Shown here in pieces: positions 1 to 11,900 of a DNA stretch of 64,000 nucleotides. Source of the stretch: Dipylidium caninum (taxonomy: Eukaryota > Platyhelminthes > Cestoda > Cyclophyllidea > Dipylidiidae). The translations under genes were made by a program, and so were the position numbers. The notes beneath the pieces are model-generated. The model searched no databases. It was not told where the DNA came from and saw nothing but the letters and a program-made list of their open reading frames with translations. Position 1 is the stretch's first letter; every line of letters begins with the position of its first letter. The DNA lies in NCBI GenBank assembly GCA_017562135.1, contig QEYB01000290.1, positions 744,001 through 808,000 of the forward strand. The letters are read 5' to 3'.

Positions 1-154
1 AAAGATATAAGAAACCAGAGTGACCGTACTTAAAGTGCTTGAAAATTTGTGCAGTCTATTCACAAGCATTCTTCAGTAAAGCAGGTAGGATAATGGAATA
101 CATTGGGAAAAACGACGCTGTGGTAATAGCGAAAGCAAAAGGGGATGAAGTGAG

Positions 155-1415
155 TTAAGCGCCACTTTCATCTTTGGGGGTCTCATTCGTCTCTAGATAA
201 ATAGGATCTCTCGAGGCGAAGAGGCAGAGGCCTACTATAATCGCCCCGAAGGAGAAGAGGTAGAGTGGATGGAAGATATTTCCGAAAAGATAGATACCAA
301 CTAATAGAGCGTAGAGATCCGCGGTAAGTAGGGAGAGGTTCACCAAGACTGAGTTCGTCCTGGACAGGGCGAAGGGGAAGACGGTGTAGAGAATGAACAT
401 TGCTGCAGCAAAACCCGCCAAGGATCCGAGAATGACAGCTGAGTTCAACTAATGACAGGCAAGATAGAAGTCAAGATTTGCATTTATTGTCCATTTAAAT
501 GAAGCAAAAAAATCCTACTTTATCGGAGAGGTGTATTAATTCACTGATTTTCTCGTGTTCCAGACTGGCACAGTAGATGGCAGTCCAAAGAGTTGCTGAG
601 AGTGTAGAAAAACCCAAGTAGTCAATGATACCGTACTTCCGCACAAGACACTCCTGATAGACATTTGAGGCGCCATAACCCACCGCCCCCGCAAAGACTA
701 AAAAGTCGCCAAACAGAACCAAGGAGGTCTGTGAACTACCTTCACCAATATATGCACTGGCGTTATCGTTACTCATTTTCGCTGCCAGGTAGTCTGCTCC
801 GACCATAGCCCCAGCGCCACCCAGGCATACAATTACACCCACAACGTGGATCCATTTGTAACGTGTTTTCAAACACAAACGGCTGAGAATCATGGCTGTG
901 GGTACTGTAAGGCAGTCGAGAAGTTGCACGCTGGTAATATTTGTATACTCGTAGGCGGAGACGATTGCCCAGTTCGCATGCATGTCGATAGTTCCAGCAA
1001 TAAAGTACTGCCAACCACGAATGCGTAGAAAGTCCCACAACTTCTGAGTGCGTGTTAGAGACGTCTCGGTGTCATGGGAGAGGAGTTTGGACCAACTAAA
1101 GATGCCGTAGATAAGAGCGAGGAGAAAGTAGTGGATGAGATTTTGCGCAAGTGGAAGACTGAATCCGTAGTTGACGAGGTATTTGCTAGCGATGCCAGTA
1201 GTAGCTATTAAGACGGAGAGAAATTGCCCCAAAGCCAGTGGAACCGCCAAATGACGAAGACGATGGGCGAAGCGCGAACGGCCGGGAAGAGTCAAGACGC
1301 TGATATTGCTGGTGCTGCTCGAGTCATCACCCCGAGGGTCGACTGCTCGTAAACCCACCTCTCCATCTGTGGGCAGTTGTTCCGCCTTTAAATACAGAAG
1401 CGAACAAAGCAATGT
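155..1415 (-). CDS. SLC35F1/F2-like solute carrier (drug/metabolite transporter superfamily), 5' end missing
   Basis: Multi-pass membrane transporter of the SLC35F branch. Two coding exons are visible on the minus strand. The upstream one runs from about 1415 or 1390 to 519 and ends in SDK before a gtagga donor. The downstream one runs 448-155 and follows a ttag acceptor in phase 0; the intron is 70 nt. Family marks seen: TSVQLLDCLTVPTAM, GAGAMVGADYLA, LVLFGDFLVFAGAVGYGASN, and in the last exon SVLVNLSLLTADLYALLVG followed by a final hydrophobic helix. These align in order with human SLC35F2. The first ~60 residues are hydrophilic and Ser/Asp-rich, as in the family. No Met occurs before the transmembrane part and an in-frame stop lies just upstream of 1415. 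The start codon must therefore lie in an unidentified upstream exon (acceptors aacag near 1416 or taaag near 1391). The substrate cannot be read from the sequence. Confidence 0.85.
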
Positions 1416-4400
1416 CTGTTATAGTTTTTCCTGCATCATGAATCTCTGTTAGTTTTTTAATGGGCGACACCCCGAGGTTACCTTAAGGCTGTCTTTTAAA
1501 TACCTGCAATGTTCCAACCCTACTAAACCATGCACGTTAACTACCACGCCTTAGTGAAATTTTTTTCAGCCTCTTTGTGAAAACCCCTCATTAGACCATA
1601 CTTCAATTGCTTCATCTTTTGTGATGTAATGAAAATGATGAAATAGAAAAGTTGTTGCAAACCTCCCCGCATACTTTCCTAATGTTTGCACCATCTATTT
1701 CTTGTGATCACTTCTATTTACCAATGACAATAAAGAAACAAAGTAACGTCTTATTTGTCAAGCAAAAATTACGCACTTTTACATGTGAATTTAAGCGCGT
1801 ACCGGCATTAACAGGAATAATTAAAGTCCGTTCACATTATTGCAAAACTAAAGTTTTAATGTTTTAGAAATCTCAAGACCATCTACAACGCCTGAACAGG
1901 AAGTTCAAAAGACCTATTATCTTGGCACGATTAAACGTTCATGCGTCTCTCCTCGAGGATTACAAGAAAGATGTCAGTGAATGAAAACCAAGCGTTTTAT
2001 TTTCGTGAATTTTTCGCCACCTTCCCATATTCTGAGAGAGGTTACATGAAAATCTAGGCTATAAGTATGCAACAAATATGCAAATAGATAAAATAAAGTC
2101 CAACTGCTCAACTCGTTAACATTAATTAGCATTTAAGAGAAAGACGCAACTCAATTGATAGACTGGTAAGAGTGGAGAGGGTTACAGAAACATCGACGTC
2201 TGGTGAAAGTAGATTCTACAGGTTTTTAACCTAGACTATCGCATTAAATTGAATTAATCAGGAAATATTAGTACTCAGAATAAGGGTCGCCAAGAACAAA
2301 AATTGGTGGTTGAAGGGATGTGAAGAAAAAAGATCAGTGCGACACCTAAGCCATGTGGTTAAATAATAAAGCGGGGAAAAAGAATAATGACGTTTTACAT
2401 AACCGTTGCAAGCTAATCATTTGTCTTCGTCTTGACACTGGCAAAAAAACAAAAACACCCGGAAAATTTATAGAGATGAGCCCGATACAAAAAATTTCAA
2501 AAATGAACTAAAATAAAACGGGCACAAACCCTCCCGTTCTCCGTTGGAACACCGGAAACCATGAATGACGCGCGAAAATTATCTTATTCTCACACTATAC
2601 ACGTTAAAACACAAGTAATGCGATTGAAAGAGGGTGTTTTGCACCTATCAGCACGCTGCATGTTTAAAGAAATGTTAACCAATCGCCTTACCGACCGAGT
2701 TCCAACAAATAACACGAAGGCAGTCGATTCAGGGCGACTGAGTTTAGTCAGCTTAAATGAGCAGGCTCTAACAGGCGATAAAGAATTGTAATTAACCCAA
2801 ACCTCTCGTCTCAGGGTTGGCAGAGTTGAACCATATGGAATTCTAACATAATATGAACCAATTGAGATTGTTTTTTCAACAGTGCTGACTTGACGGTGAA
2901 AGGCCAGTAAATAGAATGACATGAAAATATACTATCAGTACATATGAAACCATATGAACGCAATGTCCTGAGTTCAGATATGTATGCAAAAATGACATGA
3001 AATTGATGTAATTTATGAGGTAGAACCAATATGAGGTGAACGACTACTTACGACTAAACCGGTTATTAGAATGCCTAATATCTGAGCGTATAAAAAAGAA
3101 ACTCAGAGATATCTTCTCTCAGGTTCCAAGAACTTAAATTTGATAACATATGAGAAGGAATGGACTATTAGAGTGAGAAATGGAATTCAGTCGGATGTTC
3201 AAATTGGGTAGAGAATAACTTCAAACAAGCGACGAAACTAGTAATCGTAATTCTATAGCTGTTGGGGTAACAAAGCCATAATAACACAAGGAAGACGCAA
3301 AATGAGAAAAGATTTAGGTGGGCTTTGATTATCTTTCACGAGAAAACAAGATTTAGTTTTAAACTATTCCCCAACGACTGCTGAGAGCATAAAGCGCTCA
3401 TGCTTAATTGTATGAATTGTGAAATTTGAAATTTCCTGGGGATATAGAGCACTTTGGACGACAGTTTGAGAACTAAGATGTTAGGTAGAAGCTTAATATC
3501 AGAGGAATTGTTTTAGAGAAATATCCGACACAAGCAACGAACCTAGAAAACTGTACGTTATAGTCGTGCTTTAACAACAGAACAAGATGATAAGCACATT
3601 AAAAACTGTTTCAATAACAATATATGGACTGAACTTTAGTTAAAGGTTGCTAGATTTCAGCCTCGTATAACGCCTTAGTGCCTATATTTACTCTATTTTA
3701 TATTTGGTTTAATAAAACCACTTTCCGTTGTAGGATATTATGACTAGACATGTAAAGGCTCAGTAAAGGCGAACATTCAAAAATCATGGAACAGGAATTA
3801 CAGACGGAGATCTTTTTCAGATTTAAGGTAAAAGATACGATGAAAACCAAGATGCACAAAGCAAAGTATGGGGGGAACGATAAGATCAAAAACAGTTTTC
3901 TACATTGTACAGTATTAAGGCGTTAGTCATCAACTGTTTATCTGCGGGTAAACAAGTAATTACCAAAGTCATCGCCCATTACGTCAAGCGGGGAGCTGGC
4001 GAGGCTGAAGACCTTTAATTAATTTAATTAGCTGACATAAACCGCCTGCACAGTTCCCAGGCTGCAGATATATATATTGGTAAAACTTATGACTATGTCA
4101 CAAAAATAAAACTACTAAACATAACGCTAGTTTGCGATAGCATTTTAATGCAAATTTTGACGCACTATACGTCATTGTTCAAGACGACCTATAGCAACGG
4201 ACTAGTATATAAATGATTGCGGATTTTAAGTGGCAATGGAAAGGCAAAATTCTTGACAAAATAATTTAATCTTATTAACTTAGGCACTGTCCGATTTTGT
4301 CAAAGACCTTTAGCACTCTCCACACTAGGTCAAAATCCACGTCCCTAAAATTCCTGATCGTTGCTATCGAAAACTCACCCAGGTGGGATTTGATATCGTG

Positions 4401-4640
4401 AAGCATAATTAACGGTTTGGCAAACAAGGAGGCTGAAGGCACAGACCACCGCTTAATGGCGGGTCTGGCAAATTATACCACTACAGACGCAACAAATTAT
4501 GGGGACTGACCATTGCCGTTGTGGAAAACATCACCCGTGCAAGTTGCCAGTTCTGATCGCTTTGCGTGAATTGCCTTGCTCAGTCGAGCAGTCCTTTATC
4601 AATAAATCTCCGCTTGTGATTTCGTCTGGGCTAGAGGCTC
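1416..4640. other. Intergenic region between the SLC35F-like gene and ASNSD1
   Basis: AT-rich sequence between divergently transcribed genes. It should hold the missing first exon(s) and promoter of the SLC35F-like gene, but none could be placed. Short open frames here (for example around 2560-2920 on both strands) lack family motifs and convincing splice context. Confidence 0.4.
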
Positions 4641-5095
4641 ATCCTGAATCACTCACTATCTCTACCGACTGACGTTGCTTTAAACCATACACTCTTCGTT
4701 GTCATTAATCAATCCACCACCACCATCGATGTGAATTGCCAAAGCTGCCAATGTGTTGCGCCAAATGAATTTCCTTAAGCTGGTGATTGGCATTTATCCG
4801 ATTGGCACCTGAGTTTCTCTGAGACATCACGCGCGTTGTTCTCTCACGATCTGCTTCAACGATGGCACCGAGTAACGCGGAACTGGTCAACTTCAACTGA
4901 GACGGACGGTCAGAAAGTTGAGCACGTTTGGATTTAAGATCATCAGAACGAAATCTGGCAAACCAATTTTGACGCCACTGCATTTGTGTCATAATTTCAT
5001 TACCATCTACCGCATATAGCTTCTTGCGTGCTCGTGATGTGTCCTTGCTTTTTCTTGAATAACACAGTAAAATAGGCCTGACATGCATGCTTTGT
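4640..5095 (-). mobile_element. Degenerate mariner-family transposase fragment (N-terminal half)
   Basis: The minus-strand frame 5088-4705 carries the end of the mariner paired-like DNA-binding domain: the motif QNWFARFRSDDL followed by a LSDRPSQ linker. It continues into the second helix-turn-helix with the LKEIHLAQHIGSFG segment. The catalytic DDE/D domain is not recognisable. The piece closely resembles the copy at 42.8-43.9 kb (shared GNE, FRSDD, QLSDRPS and LKEIHLAQHIGSF words), so both belong to one subfamily. It is a decayed relic with no target-site duplication visible. Confidence 0.7.
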
Positions 5096-5915
5096 TATTT
5101 CATCCTTAAATCGTGATACAAACAAATATACGAGTGTACACTTCAGCTAATACAAAATTTACATTGATTCTAATTTGCCTGATATAGAAGTTAATTTCCA
5201 AGGAAACGATATGTTAAAAAATTCAATCTTTTTTCCTGAGAAATTAGAGTTAAAAATTGCTCACATGAGACCAACTCATATTTCGGCCTAATGTTACAGA
5301 ACTATTGCCGAATTCTAGAAGCCTGATTTAGAGTCAAGCGTCTACATTGTTGACTAAATTGGTCTTGCCGTGTTGCCAACAGCCGCGATATATTTTTCAG
5401 CCGTACAAGTTTTCTTAGCCTAACCTTTTCTTTTCCTATATACGGACACAGCTTTATTTTAAAAGGGCGTGTATTCGACCACTTTGTAAGCAAGCTTTGA
5501 TTGTCTGTTCCTAATTTTGCTGCGAATTTCCTTGTGACTTAAGTTCTTTCACTCGATGGCCAAGCATTATACCTAATGCGGTATGTCGGACACTTTGGTG
5601 TTTATACGTCAAACCAACCTGGGTCACGCATAAAATTCTACCACTAATTCGAATGTGTGTGTCATTTATTTTGCGCTGATGTATCATTTTTGTTCGGTTG
5701 ATTTTCGAAGGGTTATTTACGTTGAAGCAGTTTTCTGCCATATAAGCGAAATCACGTCTTACATGTCTGATAATTCTTATATATTTCATGGGCAATTACG
5801 TTTTTCATGTTTTATTCGCTACTTCGATGCTGCTTATTGCTTCTTATTGACCCGTCAACTTCCACGCTATTTATCACTCTTTTACCCCTATTAACCGACG
5901 TTTTATTTGTTCCAG
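5096..5915. other. Region just upstream of ASNSD1 coding start
   Basis: AT-rich leader or promoter region of ASNSD1. It contains short open frames on both strands with no recognisable protein motif. A pyrimidine tract and cag acceptor end it at 5915, two bases before the start codon. Confidence 0.35.
5903..5915 (+). promoter_or_regulatory. 3' splice acceptor two bases upstream of the ASNSD1 start codon
   Basis: A T-rich tract ending in ccag (5912-5915) is followed by AA and then the ATG at 5918. Such a placement fits either a 5'-UTR intron or a spliced-leader trans-splicing acceptor, a mechanism established in flatworms. The same arrangement is seen at the start of the prolyl oligopeptidase gene (63328). 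Confidence 0.5.
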
Positions 5916-5917
5916 AA

Positions 5918-8900
5918 ATGTGCAGGATCCTACTCTCCACATCTAAAACCTATCAGGTATATTTTTTTAATCATGCACTATTATAGTAGAATCTTAATGA
6001 ATTTGACAGGTCTGCGTTTAATCATCATGGCCCACCTTTTTCTACTTCCTATGATTTCGATATGGAAGGCATTAACTACAAGGCCGTCGCCAACGCTGCT
6101 TCATCACAGGCTTCCATCCTTTGGTCTCCTCCAGAAACTCCTGATTTCATATTGCTCTGGAATGGTGCAATCCTTACTCGTCATCCCTTCCGACCATTTA
6201 ACCAGTATTTTATGAAGGAATTGGATGCATGTGACAACTCTACTGACTCAATTATCCGTGTATTTTCGAATTTGCGCGGTCCTTTTGCCTTCATTCTTGT
6301 AAAAAAGTCGTCCAAACGGATATATTTTGGACGCGATAGGTTTGGTCAGCGCTCTCTCGTTTGCGATACTCTCTTATCCCACTTGGGGAGTCTCGGTCGC
6401 TCAGATGTACGTGTTACTTAAATGCTTGTTAGTAATTTTTAAATAACTATTTACTTTAATGTTCGACACTTTAGGATGGTGTTTTTATGGAAGTTCCTGC
6501 TTCAGGAATATACGTTGCCTCTCCAAAATCAGGTGGAGGATTTCATATCGACTCTTGTTATTTTTGGTCAGACAGCCATTTACATTATTGGCAATGTCAT
6601 CCTTTTAACGTGTCTTTGAAATGCAACACCATCTTCAACTGTTGGGAGTGGGAAATTCCTCAAGCCTTGAAAAGCTGTGAGCCACAAGGTATTTTACAGA
6701 GACTTCTTGAAGAATCTGTTGCTATCCAAATTCAGTCAGTTGCAACATTCTGTCAGATGTGTCTTAAATCACTTGCTAAGTCCTTGTGTTCGCATGCTAC
6801 AATTGGCGTTCTCTTCTCCGGCGGCCTTGACTCGGCCGTTATTGCATCCCTGGTTGGCAGGTATTTCCGCTTTTTCATTTCAAAACTTGTTATTGTCCAA
6901 TCTACCTAAGTTTTACTTGTGCCTTTAAGTTTAACCCTACTCCATTTTACACCAAAGGCAATAGTTACCATTAACTAAGGCTCGTTTTTTCACTTAACCG
7001 AACATGTTCTAAACTTAGTACTGCAACGTTGTTATTTGTGTCCCATATCCTGTCGAATTTTCGCCGTTTATTTAAGCGCTTCTTTTGAGGAAAATGCAGG
7101 AGGCGTACTTTTCGTTACGAAATAAAAATCATTATAGTTTAGCTTAATGGTAATAGTATTAGAAGAAAGAGATTATATCATTTGCGTAGATGTGGGTTTT
7201 TCGCGAAAGCACCCTTTGTATAGTGATATCACTAAAAGACCTGGACAGTCATCTGCTTAACACAAAACACACGATATTGATGTTCTATTGCCTTTTTATT
7301 ATTGTTATTGGTAGTTCACAGGAGGAATGAACTCATACCCGACGTGTCCCTTTGTAATTCCTCGACCAGACCTGCTATTAATTCCTTCTCTATTTTTTCC
7401 ACCTATTTCCTGGATGCTATTGATGAGAGCGGTACTATCCAGTTATTGGCATGCTATTCTATTTTTATTACAAATATTGGACAGGAAACGAATTGTCTCT
7501 AATAGATTCTTTTTACTTTCTCCATCGTCTTGTCGTCCATTGGAGCAAGGGTACAAATTTATTTGTTGAAGGCGCTTTCCAAGCTCTTGTATTAGGCGTC
7601 CATCTATGTTGACGGCTGATGGTCAGTTGAACAAATCGGTCTTTGTAAGCCGTCGTCACTTCTAATTTATTAAGCTACTTTTTATCTTGTTGGTACATCT
7701 CGCAATCCATATGGGAGGATAACTAGATACCCGCCTTACTTTGCGACGAAACCATCAATCCACTCTACTTCTCTACCTAGTGGCGAGAGAATCAAATAAT
7801 AAATTCCTCCTTCGAAGTCATTTGCTTCTTAGCGTAGAGGTGCGCATTCCCAGTCACATTGGTTTCCAGCTTGTTTATTCCTCCTGGAAACATTTTTTTC
7901 CCATTTCTCTTCTATAAATTAACAGCAGAAAAACAATTTGAATGTTTGGCAGTTATTAGCAGTTTTATTTACATGTTGATATGATTGTACAACGCAACGG
8001 TGAGGAAACATCTATGATTTGAAAACTTGCGCATTAAGTAGTGGAACTGAGAATAATTCCTTCGAGACAAAACCTTTCTTCCAGTCATCTATCAATCGTC
8101 AGTCGTAAACGGTAGTTGACATTTAGGAATATGCGCCTCCAAATATTATTTCTGACATATTACTGCTTTAGGTTTATTCTCAATAACACAAATGTTCCTC
8201 AAATACTATTAAAATGTTTCTGCTCGTTAAAGAAAGGTTTAATAATGCCGTTCTTTATCAATTGGAGACTCGCACCCCTTGATCATCCGGTTGACCTCAT
8301 CAATGTTGCCTTCCAACACCTTCAGCAGAGGGATCGGGATCTCAGCCGAGGAGGGTGAGTTATGTGAAGAAGATAATGTCGTATAAGTGGAACTTTGATG
8401 AACGGGTCTAGTTAAAGACACCCAGTCTTTTCCCCTTTCTATCACCTGTTTCTCTTTTTCATTGGCTTTCCTGTAACATTTTTACATCTAAGATAACCAA
8501 TTGCAGTTATTATCCACCTTGGAACTACGTTTATGGTTTAAAAATGTTAACCGAAATTTAAGGGAAAATAACAAAGTTGGAGAGTTGAATTGCTTAATTC
8601 TTATTCAAACGTCACTTTTATGCGCCTTATACTCACTGACGTGCCCACAACACTACAGATTCGTGTTTCGTTAAAAATAGTGGCATCCTAATACACGTTG
8701 AGAAAATTTTTCTGGCAAGACCAATTTATATCCTTTTGACAAGCTGTGTGAAACCCATCCTTTTTATGGCATGGACAATATTTATGTGGTCTGCCGGGAA
8801 GCTCTGTCCGTTTCTAAGACAGTATACGATAGGTAGCACATGTTTATTTGGCGCATATTCTTCCCTCTATTTTTGTCTCTTAATTTATACATTACTGACG

Positions 8901-11900
8901 TAGCAAACTGACTAAAGCAAAGTTGGTTCACGTTAGTCTTAAGCGATAAGCACTGGTGTACACATAACACATGCAGCGTATTATAAACGAATTTCAACTG
9001 ATCGGAAAATTTGTTCGCACTTTCTAACCCACGCCGCGATATCATAGAACGATGAAGAATGTCAGAGATAGCAGAAAGGCTTAATTCACCTCAACAAACC
9101 ATTTTTGACCATATGCGGAAGATGGGCTTGGTGTGGAAATATTCAAGATGGGTGCTACATGAATGAACTCAAGTGAATTTGGATGATCTCGTCGTTGTAT
9201 GCAAATATCTGCTTGCTCGGAATAAAATTGAGACCTTCTTGAACCCAATGATGTTAATTGGGAATGAGAGGAGCACACTGTTAAGCCGGAGAACGTGACT
9301 CTTCAACCTCGAAAGCACATTTGACTCTAAATAGGAAACTGTTTTGGTGTGTGGTGGGACATTCGAAGACCAGTGAATTGTGAACTTTTAAAGGCGGACG
9401 AAAAGCTAAATTCCGAATGATATTGTCAGCAAGTTGATAAGTTAAAAACAGCACCGGTAGAAGAGAGGCCGGCGATGTTGAAGAGGAAGGACATGATACT
9501 TTATCATGATAATGCCAGGCCACGTGGTGCTTTGGACATTCGTCTCAAAATTGTGGAAGTAGGTTGGAAAAATCTGTCGCATTCACCATATAACTCGGAC
9601 TTAGCACCTGCACTCCGAATATCACTTATCTTTGGCCTTACAAGGCTTTTAAAGAGCATAAATTAAAAATGAAGATCTCAAGAATTGGTTCAATTTTTCG
9701 CGACAAATTCTTCACACAAATTCTTCTCACACTGACAAGAAGTCAGTAATAGTAATGTCACTCGTATTATCCGATGAAGTCTATTGACACTTCGAAGAAA
9801 TTGTATTTGTTTTACCTCGAGAACCGACAGAACTTTCTAGTATACCTTATACTTAGAATAATGCTTTTATTGTCAGGTTTTTTGTACCATTCTCACGTTG
9901 AGAGATGAATAAGCTGGTAGTTAAGCAATGTCCGATTCGGTTCGAATGGGACATCTTTACCAGTTTTGCATTCCCCCCAGTAAACTTAAGTTAGTGGACT
10001 CGTCGTCGGTGGAGGCCAGGGGCAGGGAAAGGTTAGAGTGACAGATTTATTGGTCCTTAAATCTTTTTTTTTTCATATCATCTCAATTTAAACAAATATT
10101 CTTCTTACAAATTGATTTCTGCTCCCCCCGAAAAATAGCTACTTAAAAGAATGTCGGATTGGCCCTGAGAGGAGAATTTTGTAGTTCTATTATTGCCCTT
10201 GTGTATAGTGTCGCTATTAAATGGTATTCAACATTATTTTAACGAAATATAGCATTTCTTACCGTGGTAGACAATATTATCAGTGCAGGAGAAGATAACA
10301 GTCATAAGAGACTCTTCTCCGTTGATTTTTCCCCCCTCTATCGTCTTAACTGTTACAGAGTAGATTCTCTCACCATTTGAGTTCTTCACAATCGCATCAC
10401 ATGACACGTGATTTACTTTCCTTACACTTAATAAGAAAAGGCATATGTGGTTGGTTTTTTAAAATAGACGCCACCCACTTTTTTAAACGAGCGTAACATG
10501 ATGCAAGCGCACTAAACCATGTATTGAACATGTTCCCAAGACGTCTGCACTGTGCTAGTATTATTCAGTTTTCCCCTAGGTGAAAATTCACTTGCCCCGT
10601 ATTTTTTAGGACTCGTGGTGATGATGAAATTTCTAACCAAAACCTACGCCCTCCCAGATAGAGCTCCAGATAGACAGTCCGCGCTAACCAGTTTCGAGGA
10701 GTTGCAGCACCTCAATCCAAATAGGCATTGGCATCTGGTATTGGTAAGATCAATCTGTTTATTTACTAAACTATTGCACCAGAATCAATTCTTTTTCCTC
10801 AGCTTCACAGATATGAGATTGTCATTGTTTAAAAGCAGCTGTAGTTTCGTCGTCTTCCACCTAACAAATCACTGACATTTGACCTGTGTTGTCCGAACAA
10901 TGTCCGCTTCTCAATACAGATGGGCAACAGTGGCACCTTCAATCAACGTTTCACCTTTCCTCAACTGTTTCCCTTTCATCACTTCAACTACTTCCACATC
11001 ACCATTGTTTGTAAACTATAGCACCTGGAAGTGCCTTTACCGAGTTGTTGAAAAAGGAAGGGAAACTGTGGATAAATTAGTGCATTTCAAAGATGTCTCG
11101 CCACAGCCCAACTAACTCGAGGCCTTAAAGGGCTTTCCCACACGAGGACGACAAAAGGGGCCGCATAAATTATGCATAGAATGAGGCAACCATAAGAGAA
11201 TTCACCTGCTCTCCCGGGTAGAGTTTTCGTCATTGAATGCACATCCACCGGTATCCTGTTCTTTTAGAATGATATTTAAGTAATCATCACCTTGGCACCA
11301 AAACTTACTTTAAAAGATATATAAAATGAATATAACATTGTCAAAGTTTATGCTAAAAGAACGTTGCAAACGGTTAGATAGGATTGCCGCTTCCCTTTAA
11401 ATACGATCTCCATATTTGCTAATTGAGCTCTGGAGTACTTTTGGCCATTGTCAGCGATTACAGTCCGGGTAATTAAGACAAATTGGCCATTAGGATTCTG
11501 GCCACACCCGTCCATACTACGATCTGACCGTGGGGTTCAAAACTGTGCCAGCTTCGAAGGTTCCAGGTCCAAACGCCAAGAGGTCTCCAAGCGATTAAGG
11601 CTATTTCCACTTTCAACAACTGTTTTCAGTGCTGTGATGATTTCTTCAACGCCCGTCAATTTGAAAGAATGTATGCAGACTATCGTAAACTTACTTAAAT
11701 TAAATTTTGAACACGACGGCGTTATAGGAACATTTGAACGAGGGCCACCCTGAAAAAAAGGTGTGCCCATTTACTGACTCAACGGCAGAACGTTGCAGGC
11801 CTTTCGGTTAGGGCATATAGTTGCCCGCCCCCGACTCCAATCCGTCCGCTTGTTAACTTGTTTAATTTCTACATACAATTACAAAAGTAGTCTCCAGTCC

